The notes below the pieces were generated by a model. The model was not told the origin of the DNA. It saw only the letters and a program-made list of their open reading frames with translations, and ran no database searches. This document shows positions 40,874 through 52,032 of a stretch of DNA of 64,000 nucleotides, piece by piece. The position numbers were made by a program, and so were the translations under genes. Position 1 is the first letter of the stretch. The number at the start of each line of letters is the position of its first letter. Source of the stretch: Tricholomella constricta (lineage: Eukaryota > Basidiomycota > Agaricomycetes > Agaricales > Lyophyllaceae); assembly GCA_013368375.1 (NCBI GenBank), contig JAACJP010000007.1, positions 62,001 to 126,000 of the forward strand. Reading direction: 5' to 3'.

Positions 40874-43800
40874 TCAAAGAGAAGGAAGTGGAACCAGACC
40901 GAGAGCACGGCAGTGCTTGAGATGGAGAGGTAGAGGGAGAAGCTTCGTAAGGATGTCCGCGGTCATGTCCGTCGTCGGAATCCAAGAAGTAGCAAAGGAG
41001 CCCGATCGGAAATGTTCACGGATAAAGTGGTACCGGATATCGATATGTTTTGACCGAGACGAGGTGCTGTCAGAATTGGCGATTTCTATGGCGCTCTGAT
41101 TGTCGCAGAGAAGAGGGAAGGGATGAGGGAAAGGCAGGGAGAGAGAACGCATAAATTGCCGGATCCACAAGGCTTCCTTCATGGCATGTGAGATAGCCAT
41201 GTATTCTGCTTCGGTAGAGGACAGAGCAGTTGTACGCTGACGAACGGCACTCCAGGACACCAGGCTGGAAAAAAGGAAGAAAGCGTATCCGGAAACGCTA
41301 CGGCGAGTTTCCTCATCACCAGCCCAGTCGACATCCATTAAGCCGCAGTCGGAAGGAAGGAAGAGGCTGAGGGGAGGTCCAACGGGTGTCGAAGCAAAGT
41401 TATACTCCAAAGCGTAGTCAGCAATACCAGCCAGATATCGAAGAACCGATTTGGCGGCCAAAAGATGAGCACGAGTGGGGTGAGCATTATGTTGACCGAG
41501 TGCCATGGCGGTGTATGCGATGTCAGGATGAGTGCAGAGGGCGAGATAGAGAATAGAGCCAACTAGACGTTGATAGTGGACTGTAACCTCGGAATCGGGG
41601 ATATCGGGAAGGCTATTCGGAGGAGCATCCGGAAGGGAGGAAAGTTTGTGACGTAGGGGGAGGGAAATCGAATGGGCATTCAGAAGATTGTATTGAGTGA
41701 GCAGATCGATGACGAAGGGGCGTTGGGAAAGCCAAATTTTACGATTAGGGCGGTCGCGGGTAATACGGATACCGAGGTAGAGGGAAGCAGCACCCAGATC
41801 AACGACTTTGAAGTGTTTGTTCATTTCGGCGATGAGCCAGTGGTAAAGAGGCTCGGAGTTGGTGGCTACGAGACCGTCGTCAACATGGATGGGCATGATG
41901 ATGAGAAGGTCGGAGCCATCAGCGGGCATCGGGATAGAGGGGTGAGGGGGAGTGGAGAAACGAGCATAGAACACTGCATGGTCGACTTCGCATCGGATAA
42001 GACCTATATCTTCAAGGACACGACGGAGAAGGGAGTACCATTCGTGAAAAGACTGCTTGAGGCCGTATAGGGCACGGAGGCAAAGAAGAACGAGGGTTGG
42101 ATCGATATGGGGAAATCCAGGGATTTGCTTCACATAGACGACGTGACCAAGCAGAGCGTTCAGGAAAGCAGTTTTGGCATCGCATGTACGAAGTTCAAGG
42201 TTATGCAGAGCAGCGAAGGCGAGAATGATGCGGATGCTTGTGAGTTTGGCGACAGGAGCATAGGTCGTGCCATAATCTTCAGGCCGTTGAGCGAAACCTT
42301 GAGCAACGATGCGGGCTTTCTCTTTTCCACGGATGATGGAACCATCGGGGTTATACTTGAAATCATAAACCCAACGCAGACCGATTGCTTTGCGCCCAGG
42401 AGGCAAAATGGTCGGCTTGAACACTCCAAGTTCGATCAAACTGTCGTATTCCCGTTGCATCGCGGCTTTCCAGATATCCGCGTCGGGACGAGCTAGAACC
42501 TCATTATAGTTGGCAGGAGGTTGGTCTAGATCGAAAGTACGCGGAGCAGTACGACGGAGTAATGGATCGGGATGCGCGGCCAAAGTCTGGTATTGATGAA
42601 TGGCTTCGGCTTCATGGGCGATAAGGTCATCCTCGGGAGATGAAAAGGACGAGGTGGACAGTAGGGAAATGAGATCGTTGATAGCGGGGAGAGTTTGTTG
42701 AGGATGGACATCCTGAGATCGGGTACTCCGAGCAGCACGAAGGCGCGCGAGACGTTCGTCACGTTCACGAATCGTGGTGGCATGATCAAGACCGCCTTCC
42801 GTAGGTTTGACGGTGCGAGTAGAACGACGAGGGGCAGGGGGAGGAGGCAGTTCAGACGGATCCTCGGAGTTGAGGGTAGAAGACGACTCCTCAGGTACAG
42901 GAGACAGAGAGGGGGAAGGAGGAGAGAGGGCGCGATGCTGGAGCGAGCCTCGCACGTTTTCGTTGAAAATGACATCTCGTGAGAAATGGTATTTGCCCGA
43001 GAGATCACGAACTCGCCAACCTATCCTGTTGTCTTCATATCCTACGAAGATCGCTTCGAAACATTTGGGACCGCCCTTGGTGCGAAGTTCTGCAGGAATA
43101 AGTACAAAACATTGACAACCCCATACCCGGAGGTGAGAGAGGTCAGGTTTCGATTTTTCCATGACCTCGAAAGGAGTAGTATCCGTCGGGAGAGTGGAGG
43201 TAGGGAGGCGGTTTCGAAGGTACTGAGCGGTGAGGACAGCATCGCCGAAAAAGGAAGGAGGAAGTCCGGATTCGGCAAGTAGTGTTTGGGCAGTCTCCTC
43301 GAGGGTACGGATGTACCGTTCAGCCTTGCCGTTTTGCGAGTGTGCATACGGAGCAGTGACTTGATGATCGATACCCCGGGTTGCAAAATGCGCCTTCAAT
43401 TCCCCCCCAGTAAACTCCCCAGCACCGTCTGAGCGTACCGAAAGGACTCTGTTCCCAGACTTTAGCTCCCAGGACGCTTCCGTGGATTTATAGTGATCAA
43501 CAGTGTCGTCCTTATGAGCTAGGAGGGAAGTACTTCCCATGTTCGAATAGTCGTCGAGTATCGTGTGGAAAAAGGTTTTCCCATGGGGGGTTTGAACAGG
43601 GAACGGTCCACAGGTGTCCATGTGCAGTAGTTCACAGACGGCTGATGCGCGACGGGCAAAATGATCGAAAGGGCGCTGGGGATGCTTTCCAATAAGGCAG
43701 GGAATGCAGTGAGTATCCAGGAAAGGGCCGCTGTACGATACACCCGAAACGTAAGACTTGGTGAGAACAGCCCATGTGGCATCCAGTCCTAGATGTCCAA

Positions 43801-46439
43801 AGCGCCTGTGCCAAAGCTCCGGAGACAAGTTCACTCGAGGAAAGTGAAGATCCGAATCAGCGAGTGGGATCGCAGGGAACGATATGAGATCAGGCGTCGA
43901 AGAAACGGGATCATCAATGGGGGGGAGAATGAAATCAAGGTTCATGAACGATAGGCACCTGATGACAGTCGCCTTGAAGGTACGATCGGCAAGGTGGGGA
44001 AGAGATTCGGGGAAATGAATGGACGTGACATGTTTCTCGAAGACAAGTGTCATATCCTTCTCGGTCAACGAACCAACGGAGAGGAGGTTGATGGGAACGT
44101 CGGGGGCATGCAAACAGTCTTGCATGCAAAAAACGTGTTCCGTACCATCGAGTAGGACACGAAAGCGAACTTCACCCTTAGCAAGCGCATGCAGAGTTCC
44201 ACAATTAGCGGTACCGACTGGAGTAGCACCTCCAGTGTCGTAGCTCCAGAAGAATTCCTTGTCACGAATGATGTGAACGGTACACCCGGAGTCCAGGATC
44301 GCGTTGAAACGATCAGAGAGAGAGGCGAGGACTACGGGGCTTGTCGCATTGGCAAATTCGAGATAGAAAGAGGTTTCTGGAGGGGAACAAGAATCGGACG
44401 CAGGATACGAAGAAGTTGGCGCAGGGGCCGATTCAATTTCGACGGGCTCGACATTTTCTACGATGGGAGGTAAGGCAGTATCGGGAGTAGTAGCAATGTG
44501 AGCACGGGGTCGAGGGGGGTTGGCAGCCAGATAACGATCACGACCTCCTACATCTCCACCTCCAGGTTCCCAACAATGTCCAGCCGTATGGCCGAGGGCA
44601 CCACAGTTCGAACAGCGAGGTCGAGTAGCGGGAGACGAAGTGACAGGAGGATCACCAGAGGCGGGTGCTGTAGGAGTAGTCGCAGTAGTCAAAGAAGCTG
44701 CAGGGGTGGTCGAAGAGTTGGTGTGGTTAGAAGGGCGACGGGAAGGGGTTCCCTGCGAGGCGTTGAGTCGACAAATGGATATTTCGATGTCAAATGCGGC
44801 TTGGGCAGCATCATGAAAAGAAACAGTACCATGAGGGGGGTGACTGGCGAAACCGGCTTCGATTTGCGCACGAAGAGCGGCATACTCGAAAGTCCGAGGT
44901 AGACCATCGGCAAATTTCTGAACCTTCTCGTAAGGCGTAAAGTCCCAGTGAGAACCTTCGACTTCGATAACTGCTTTCCTCCACATGTCCACATACGACG
45001 AAACGTTTCCACCAATGGTGGATTTGGATAAGACAGCGTCCGGGATGAGGGCAGCTGAGCCAGCGTTGTAGACACCGTATTTCGTATGAAGGATATTGAG
45101 GACGTCGCGAGCGGTACGTTGGGGATTATTCCAAGCATCGCGCTTGGGAGGAATGAGCGAGTAGGGGATGGTGCCAAGTTTGTTGATGAGGACATAAGAA
45201 ACGATGTCGTCCATCGCCCACCAGGCTTTGTAGGCATCCAGTTCCTCGGTAGTATAATTCGCGAAGTCGATGACGGGAGGGGTGGGGATCGATGAATACA
45301 CCAGGAGGGGGTACACCAGCAATGTGGTCGAAAAGACCAGTAGCCTCGATGATTTGGAGAACTGCGGAGTGCCACTTCGACCATTCGTTCGCCGAGTTCA
45401 GGGTGGGAATTGAAGAAAGATTAGGTAGTTCGGGTTTAATGTAAGTAGAAGAAATATGTCGAGTAGGTAAAGGTCCGGGAGCCTGAGCAGCAGAAGTATT
45501 GGGAAAAGGAACGGGTGCGTGATGGAGAAGAAATGGTGAAGGAGGCAAAGCTGGCGCAGACATCGGACGAGGAAGCAAGGGTCGTATATAAAGAGGTGGT
45601 GTAGCAGTAGACGGGGGACGCGAAGAAGGCAAAGAACGAATCGAGGCTGCTGGAGAGGCAGGTGGACGTTGAAAATATGGCGGAGCAGGAAAGGTCGGAG
45701 TGGAAGGAGCGGAATGCAAAGGTGAGAGACGGAAACGATTGATTGGATTGGGTACAATAGGTACTGGCGCAACGGGAGTGGGAAGACGAGAGGGAGGTAA
45801 AGGTGCAGCGGTAGGTGCAACGGGGGTGGGGAAACGTGGTGGCGTACGAAGACCAGCGGAATGAGGAGGTATAAAATGATGAGCAGGTGAAGGGGGATTC
45901 GATAAAGGCTGTGCAGGACGAATGTGAGCTGAAGATGCATAAGAAAGACCACCAGAAGACGTAGGGGCAGGAGCATGCGGGATAAATTCGTAAGGGGATG
46001 CAATTGTATGCGCGTGAGAAACGGGTGCTCGAACAGTGGAAGAACCGAAAGGACGGAAAGTTGCAGATGGGGAATGGGGAAGGGAACGTGTCTGTCCAGG
46101 GGTAATGGTATGAATGATCGGAACTGAAGTGTACGAAACTGGAACTGTAGATATATGCGTCGTATCGTAATTGGAGGGAGAAGGGTGGAATGCTTGCGTC
46201 TGCGACCAATGGGGAGGTGGATCATGATTGTAAAAAGGTTGTAAATGAGAAAAATTTGGGATGGGATGGGCGAACGAAGGCGTCGGCGGGCTGGTCCAGG
46301 ATCCGCCGGCGAGGAGATGCGCTGGGAACGTCGCAAGTGACGGCAACAGGGTCTGATGCGAACCAGTAGAATTCTGGTCAAGGGGAGTGGGTGAGTCCTG
46401 TTGAGCAACCCCTTGATCTCGGCTGTAAGGGTCCGCCAT
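40874..46439 (-). CDS. Copia Gag-Pol polyprotein, one frameshift in Gag
   Basis: Starts at ATG 46439 (MADPYSRDQG). The first 300 residues are Pro/Ser-rich, then capsid-like sequence (SANEWSKWHSAVLQIIEATGLF). Near 45290 the reading moves by +1 into the frame open from 45322 to 40874. That frame carries capsid (LDAYKAWWAMDDIV), a zinc knuckle (CSNCGALGHTAGHC), protease (AILDSGCTVHI), and integrase (HRRFGHLG with a CX2C, then D, D, E in MDTCGPF, RSDGAGEF, NGKAERY). RT follows (LRWVYDFKYNPDG, DAKTAFLNA, and catalytic HVDD), then RNase H (DVDWAGDEETRRS, SSTEAEYMA, CDNQSAIEI, SKHIDIRYH). The shift falls inside conserved capsid sequence, so a 1-nt indel is likelier than programmed frameshifting. Otherwise the protein looks complete. 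Confidence 0.9.
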
Positions 46440-46579
46440 TGAAACGGAAGTATATCGCACGATCGTGATCGATCGTGTTCCCAGAAGTAAAAAGATGAGT
46501 TGTCGAAAGAAAGAGGCCTCGGACACGAGTAAACGCCTGTTTTTCGAGAGTAGAGTCCTAGAGGCCGGGGCCCATAACC

Positions 46580-46877
46580 TGATGGCCCTAGTGCAAAACT
46601 AGACACGATCACAGGTAACGAGTCCTCAGTGTCGTGGCAGAAAGGAAAAGACAACTAGATTAATACCTAGACACGATCACAGGTAACGACTGTCGTGTCT
46701 ATGAGTACAGGGAACATATGAGTAGTGATAAAAAGAGATACATACGTCCTCAGTGTCGTGGCAGAAAGGAAAAGACAACTGAGGACGACAGGCCAGAATG
46801 GGCTGGGGATATCTGAAGGTCACGTGCAAAAGAAACGTAAGCGATGAGATAATAGGATGACATAAGTAAGTCCAACA
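46580..46877 (-). repeat. 5' LTR of Copia element G
   Basis: 298 bp; element strand TGTTGGACTTAC to GGGCCATCA, followed internally by GGTTATGGGCCCCGG, which could be part of a primer site. The TSD GTGGG follows at 46878-46882. Confidence 0.94.
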
Positions 46878-46882
46878 GTGGG

Positions 46883-47034
46883 GAAATTGAATCTCGCAAG
46901 GTGAGATGAAGAAGATATGTACGCAGAACCCTATCGTGTAGGTTCTTGTGCGGCATTGCAAGGAGGAGGACGAACATCTGATCAGTGATCTCTCGACGAT
47001 GACTTATCTCGCGTGTGATGCTGACAAATGTCAC
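46883..47034 (-). pseudogene. Harbinger transposase fragment, first piece
   Basis: Encodes LLLAMPHKNLHDRVLRTYLLHLTLRDSIS, which continues in frame into 40511-40205 once G and one copy of GTGGG are removed. This shows that G inserted into an exon of the transposase. The exact start codon is not resolved. Confidence 0.6.
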
Positions 47035-47101
47035 GCAGGCGCTCAGCGTGGTAAGCGCCAGCCGCCTTCAGCGACCTTAAGCGGCAACTTTGAGCTCCCC
47101 T

Positions 47102-47308
47102 ATTGTCTCCTGCTTAAACCTCCCTGTCAGCTCGACGTTGCACCGTCACTTAGATGTCTCAAGTGGTACTCGCGTGCTCTCTGGGGAGGCTCTCTGGATT
47201 TGGCTGAGAAATATTATGAATAAAAGGCGAAAGGCCTGATGCTTGCGGGCCGACACAATCTGTCATTGAAATAACATGAGAGATGATGACTGAATGAGCC
47301 CCTAATCT
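47102..47308. other. Spacer between element H and the dehydrogenase gene
   Basis: No gene seen; it includes the 3' UTR of the minus-strand dehydrogenase. Confidence 0.5.
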
Positions 47309-48583
47309 TTAATAGAATTGTCTCCCACCATCGACACCGATCTGCAATCAGAGTTATCCGTGAGCCAAGTAGAGTAGAGCATTAGAGATAGCATCGAGCT
47401 CACGCTTTGCCCTGGTGACCGTCAATGAGCCTCGCTCAGATTAAGCAAACGATACTGATGAATACGACTTACCGGTGATGAAATGGGCCTCTTTGGAGGC
47501 GAGGTAAGATACAACGCTTGCTACTTCGGCGGGAGTCGCATGATAACCGACCGCGCAGCTTTCTTCGAGCTAAAAATACCGAAATTAGCCGGCTTATATG
47601 GAGGGGAAGCTCGCGGGTCAGCAATAACCTGTGAAAGGACCTTAGAGCGTTTTTCAGCTCCTCCGCTGAAATCATCCACTGCGAATTGACTTCATCAGAC
47701 GGGGAAGGAAAGACCCTCGAGAATACACTGGCACGTACACATGTCCGTCTGAATTATTCCTACCAGAATCGTTGAGATAAAACAAAATCAGAATAGAAGC
47801 CAAAGTACCGGGACAGTACGCGTTGACAGTGATTCCGTAGCGTCCCCACTCTTGAGCTGGGGTGAGAGAGTTGTTTTGAGATGCAGATTTATATCAGTCG
47901 ACTCAAAGGCATACCTGCAGCTTGGGTCAAACCTCGAACCGCAAACTTGGTGGCGCTATATGCTGCTATCCCTGCCTCCCCTGGAAGTATTCTGTTCAGT
48001 GCCATCAAATGCAGAGTAGATCGGCCCGAAATACCTCGCCTACCGGCAACGGAGGATGCGCCGATTATCCTGCCGCCATGTCCTTGCTTAATCATCTGCA
48101 GGGCTGCATATTTGTAGCACAGGAATACACCCCGTCCATTGACAGAGAACAGTTGATCCCATTCTTCGACGTCCGCTATGCACATAATAAGGTACCCTGC
48201 GCAAATCGATAAAGAAAACGCACTCTCGGTAATTTGATGGGCCCTGCATAAACCGGCGTTCGCGACCATCTATATTTGTAGTTGATGTTCGTGGGTATAA
48301 GAGATAAGTGTCAAGTATGACTGACCACGTTCAGCTGACCTAGATCCTTCACAACTGTGGAAACCATCTCTTCGACGTTCTCTTGCCTAGAGACATCGCC
48401 AACCGCGATGCAAGCCTTTCTCCCCTTTCCCATGATTTCTTTCCTCAGGGAGTCGAGTTGTGCCCTGGCAGCAGGTAGATCGTTCATCCCGATGTCGAAA
48501 CCATCCTTGGCGAGTCTTAGAGAAATGGCCCTTCCTATTCCTTTGGAGGCACCGGTTACGAGAGCAACACCGAGTGAAGACAT
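47309..48583 (-). CDS. Short-chain dehydrogenase/reductase (acetoin/diacetyl reductase-like)
   Basis: Ten exons on minus: 48583-48326, 48269-48224, 48175-48035, 47980-47915, 47856-47809, 47759-47739, 47678-47641, 47569-47473, 47411-47404, 47341-47309; 251 residues, all junctions in frame with GT-AG introns of 48-71 nt. It is a Rossmann fold with the cofactor motif GASKGIG (residues 11-17), NAG near residue 90, catalytic Ser in GASSVAG, and Tyr/Lys in YSATK. The segments AVRGLTQAAAQEW, GITVNAYCPG and ITGQSIGVDGG resemble acetoin reductases, but substrate cannot be fixed from sequence. The motif ITGQS is completed only by an 8-nt micro-exon (47404-47411). Exon 7 could end 12 nt later (donor at 47628). 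Likely cytosolic NAD(P)H-dependent oxidoreductase. Confidence 0.87.
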
Positions 48584-48599
48584 TCCAAGGACTGGATAG

Positions 48600-50128
48600 G
48601 TGAGCGCTCGGGAATTGGTTACAAGGGAAAAAATAACTGCAGAAGGTTTATATGTAGCTGTGGCACTCAGTCACATGTGCCAGAAGGTCAAGAAATACGC
48701 ACTAGTACTCTTGAAGGGATGAGAATCAGAGGACAGTGATTCGATTATTCTTAGTCCAGTCCCAGGGGCCAGAATCGCAGTTTACTATTCGGACCGACCA
48801 AATATTGCCTCTGTATATCTAGAATGGAGCGGCTGCAATGATATGGATCTTGCAATAGTATCTCCCCGCTCGTTGTGAACTCAGTAGGTGTCAAAGTTCG
48901 TGGCCGTCGTTATAGATTCTCCAGATTCTTCGCAGAGGTAAGTGCCTGATCCTGCGCATGTTTTTCTGCAAAGAGACTAGCTGCCAAGCTATCATCCGAA
49001 GCTGGAAAAAAGAAGTTCTTTCTACTACAGCAGGGAATCCTGTCAATTCGAGTGCAATTGAACACTTGATCAGTGTACCTGCCGTCGTGAAGACTCCGTT
49101 GGGACTTAAGTGATGGCTGAGTATTGCGGATGATGACGAATGCAAGATTAAATGATGCTCACATGGAGATCACCCAAAGTTACTGCTCCAGAAGGAAACT
49201 GGCCAGCTCAGCTGACACAATTACACAATCCAACCTTGCGTACTTCCGTGACGAGGACGCAAGCAGCGCCGGGCGGGTATCATCTTTGAAAAACAGGCGG
49301 CGGATCCGATCACGTAAACGGCTTAATCTGTTGACATGAGATTGAGTCCCTAGGATAAGTGAACCTTTTCGATACGTTCAAATGCCTGTCCAAGGACAAC
49401 GAACACATTGACGACAACGTGCTGGTCAAAGGAGTAACGCTTGTGATTCGTCTACTGTTTTCTTGCTGAGTGGCCGACTTCGTGAATCGTCTCCGTACAA
49501 AGAAGAAAAACTCAGCATCAGATCTTTCATTGAAAGCCAAATCTGAGGCGCTCACCGATGAGAGCCAGATTAAGCATTGCAGTTACTCGAATCAAAAAGG
49601 TCTTCAGACGGCCGAAGCTGTGGGTGAGGAAAATAGCGTATCACCTGGGGCGCCAGCAGGGGTTGCGAAATCACACTGAAGAGCTACAAATTGTCCTTCG
49701 ATTTGAAGATTGTAACAGCCTTTCAAATCAGCCCGTCATGAGATGCAAAGATTTTCGTCCAGAGGGCCGTCACGTATATCGAGCACGTTCCAAAAATCGG
49801 TATGGATCGCAGGGATACATCACAATTGAAACATCCGGTAACAAGTAATTTGCGTTGTGGCATCTGAAATTCAACACAGTTGCCCAGAGCAAGTCCAAAG
49901 TCCTATTGAAGTTTCCAGCAGCCGCGACTAGGCGCGATCATTTAGACGGGCGAAGATGGTAAATTTGGAACTACCAGTGTTGCGTTGCATTACGTTGTGG
50001 CGACGAGCTCGTTAAAATCTATTGCAAGCCCGCGAAGTACGCTTTTTTAGTTTCCATAATTTCTGCTTACGTAGCCGATAAGTCAATCAACTTTGAACCA
50101 GCCTGCAACGAACCTTTCATTGTTCAAC
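48600..50128. other. Intergenic, no recognisable gene
   Basis: Contains the upstream region of the dehydrogenase. Short open frames (for example 49470-49679, 49558-49848) have no domain or splice context that I can support. No tRNA or repeat was found. Confidence 0.55.
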
Positions 50129-50710
50129 ATGGCGACAGTCAACGCTCCAGAGCACACAGACGAAAAGGAGGCTCTAACCCTCTCAGAAAGCGATCTAGGC
50201 ACCGAAAGCGACCTCGAATCTGACACCGAGTCCGAGACAAATGAACCGAAAGCGCGAGACACCACCGTGACCTCCCCTCCTTCAGATCCTCGCTTTCACC
50301 AGGCAGCGCCGCCCTCGCCATTCAAACGCACGGCTCTTATCGTGCTCACTCTTTTACTGTTCTGGCTAGCCTTATCCACGAGGAAGTCGCTATGGCCGGG
50401 GAAGAAGTCGCCTAAAGTAATCTATGCGTCCAGGTGCGTACATTGATTTCGTGACGTATGGCGTACCTTATGAGTTCTCAAAATGCATGAATGAATTGGT
50501 TACAGGTATTCGAAAGAGCACAAATTTAGGCCCGCTGCGAGCCCCATCATCACTGAAACTCTGAAGGATGGAAGGATACGGATACGCGGCGCGGGCCCGA
50601 CAGCTACACCAGAACCTACGCCGATTCTTATCACGAAGAAAGGGAAGAGGAGGGCGAAGGCCAGATTTAGGGCCAAGAAGAACGTGAAGAAGCCCTCTCG
50701 AAGGAAGTGA
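50129..50710 (+). CDS. Small single-pass membrane protein, unknown function
   Basis: Model 50129-50433 and 50506-50710 (72-nt intron, GTGCGT...TTACAG), 169 residues. The ATG at 50129 was chosen over 50093 because it begins MATVNAPEHTDEKEALTL, like an N-terminal acidic cytosolic tail. Residues 8-45 are strongly acidic; then comes DPRFHQAAPPSPFKRTA and a hydrophobic segment LIVLTLLLFWLALS (about 74-87). The C-terminal part, mostly from exon 2, is very basic (ITKKGKRRAKARFRAKKNVKKPSRRK). I do not recognise a family with known function. A shorter paralogue lies convergently at 51396-51626, sharing DPRFHQ...P.SP..R.AL and FWLA. Confidence 0.65.
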
Positions 50711-51395
50711 ACGTCCTAGTTTCCGTAGTGGTGGTGGTAAGTAATGATGACGCAAACACTCTATCGCCAATATCGAACACTCAAAAACCGCTGTGCCAGG
50801 TTTTTGTTGGATTGTATCGTCCTAATAGGCTTATGCTTTTTTTTCCTGTTCACAGACTCTTTCAATCGTTTTTCGAATCGAATGGTGATGTCTGGTTTCA
50901 GCTGCCGTGGTTTTACAGGTGGGTACGCGGCAATGGACTTGAATTGCAGTCGCTTGCGTGATATTTTCCGTAACTCGTATATAGATCATCTATTAACAAT
51001 CACATCGTATGGGTAGCCGGAGTGTCGGAAGCCAGTACGTCGATCATTCAGGTATATGGTCCATCTGGGGCGCGTAGTGTCAAGGAGGGTATGGAATGGT
51101 ATAAGTTGAACGATGAAGCGTCCCCAAGGGAGCCTGGTAAATAAGAGAGTGGAAGTCCAGAGTGCGGTAGCGTCAATCCTTTGCAGCTCCAAGAGCCTGC
51201 TCCTGATGTTATATCGTACGGTGGAGGTGGTACATCGTTTCTCCTCGCAGTCTTATTTATCGACCAGCTCAGAGCACGACGTCAACAAGAATAGGAGGTT
51301 CTAAAGTGCTGATTCGTCAATCTGCGACCCGGAACGAAACTTTTGTTCACTCACCATGGTCAAGCCACATGCCAAAAATGGCCCCTTCTACTCTT
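50711..51395. other. Spacer between convergent paralogues
   Basis: Probably the 3' regions of both genes. The minus-strand gene may have a second exon here, but I could not identify it. Confidence 0.45.
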
Positions 51396-51626
51396 CTACT
51401 CAAGAAGACCAATCCAGCCTGCCTGCCTCATATGGAATGCGAGCCAGAACATGAAGGCGAGGAAGATGAGTAATGCAGCTCGGCTGAGTGGTGATGGTGT
51501 GGGCTGGTGGAACCGGGGATCGACCGGGAACGTAGGTGGTCGGGGCCGTCCGTCTTCTAGCTCATATGCAGGAGGACTAGAGGGCTCTTCGGTGGTTGGT
51601 AGTCGCTCGTATCTGGCGGACGACAT
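51396..51626 (-). CDS. Small membrane protein, paralogue of 50129-50710
   Basis: A 76-residue frame from ATG 51626: MSSARYERLPTTEEPSSPPAYELEDG, then DPRFHQPTPSPLSRAALLIFLAFMFWLAFHMR with one transmembrane segment. The motif DPRFHQ followed by an AL-rich membrane helix ending FWLA matches the neighbouring gene, whose frame continues into a second, basic exon. Here the frame ends shortly after the helix, so either it is a shorter protein or a downstream exon is unrecognised. Confidence 0.5.
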   Translation of the reverse strand: MSSARYERLPTTEEPSSPPAYELEDGRPRPPTFPVDPRFHQPTPSPLSRAALLIFLAFMFWLAFHMRQAGWIGLLE

Positions 51627-52032
51627 GGAACGACGAATGATAATGGGGGAAGCGAAAGGGATAGGTTTGAATTAGTTTCGCAATACTTTTAGAATTTGCT
51701 AAGTCAGAAATTGCAAGGTCAAGTTAGGAACTTGACCTTAAGTATCCAGTGAACTGTCTATGTCGGTACTTACATGTCAGTGACCACGCTGTCAGTGAGG
51801 CGTGGTCACTGTTGACATGTTCGTCTTATCCATCTGATTTTCGTTTTACCCACCTTGAGGCTGTCTGCAGGTATGCTCTGAATGGTTGTGCCGATTCAAT
51901 AAGCTCCTTCATCGCTGATTTCTACATATTATAGGCTACAGCCTCCGTCAAGCCTTAATAGAACTGAATCGACCTTAAATGAATACATCTAGCGGGCAAA
52001 AAGTCCATCTCACGCCCACAAGCGTATCCATT
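51627..52032 (+). promoter_or_regulatory. 5' flank of F-box-like gene 1, with palindrome
   Basis: This contains an imperfect palindrome (51772-51789 with 51800-51820; ACATGTCAGTGACCACGC and its complement). One arm, GGCGTGGTCACTGTTGACATG, recurs before gene 2 (about 54357, diverged) and gene 3 (about 57189), followed each time by TTCGTCTTATCCGTCTG-like sequence and ATCGCTGATTTCTACAT. The repeat shows that the duplication unit included the promoter. Confidence 0.55.

Larger units (their letters stand above)
40512..46877 (-). mobile_element. Ty1/Copia retrotransposon G
   Basis: Two 298-bp LTRs with about five differences, flanked by GTGGG at 40507-40511 and 46878-46882. It is transcribed leftward. 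It carries a Copia-order polyprotein (Gag, protease, integrase, RT, RNase H) and lies within the transposase gene of H. Near-identical LTRs and long open frames suggest a recent insertion. Confidence 0.96.
39112..47101. mobile_element. PIF-Harbinger-like DNA transposon H, degenerate
   Basis: Ends are inverted repeats of about 43 bp with two or three mismatches (AGGGGAGCTCAAAGTTG at 39112, its complement ending at 47101). Inside are a Myb/SANT-like protein gene on plus and a Harbinger-type transposase fragment on minus, the usual two-gene content. Copia element G is inserted in the transposase. Without G, H is about 1.6 kb, and the C-terminal part of the transposase is missing. Flanking trinucleotides TTA and TAT are not a clean TWA duplication. 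Confidence 0.75.

Noticed and set aside
40874..45322. Programmed +1 frameshift between Gag and Pol in Copia element G
   Set aside because: The shift falls inside conserved capsid sequence, not at a domain boundary, so a 1-nt indel is more likely; kept as a note in the CDS entry.
47558..47678. Dehydrogenase read as frameshifted, or with a rare AAG acceptor, between the seventh and eighth exons
   Set aside because: With exon 7 starting at 47678 and a normal intron 47640-47570 (GTCCTT...TTTTTAG, phase 0), all frames agree and the protein is complete.
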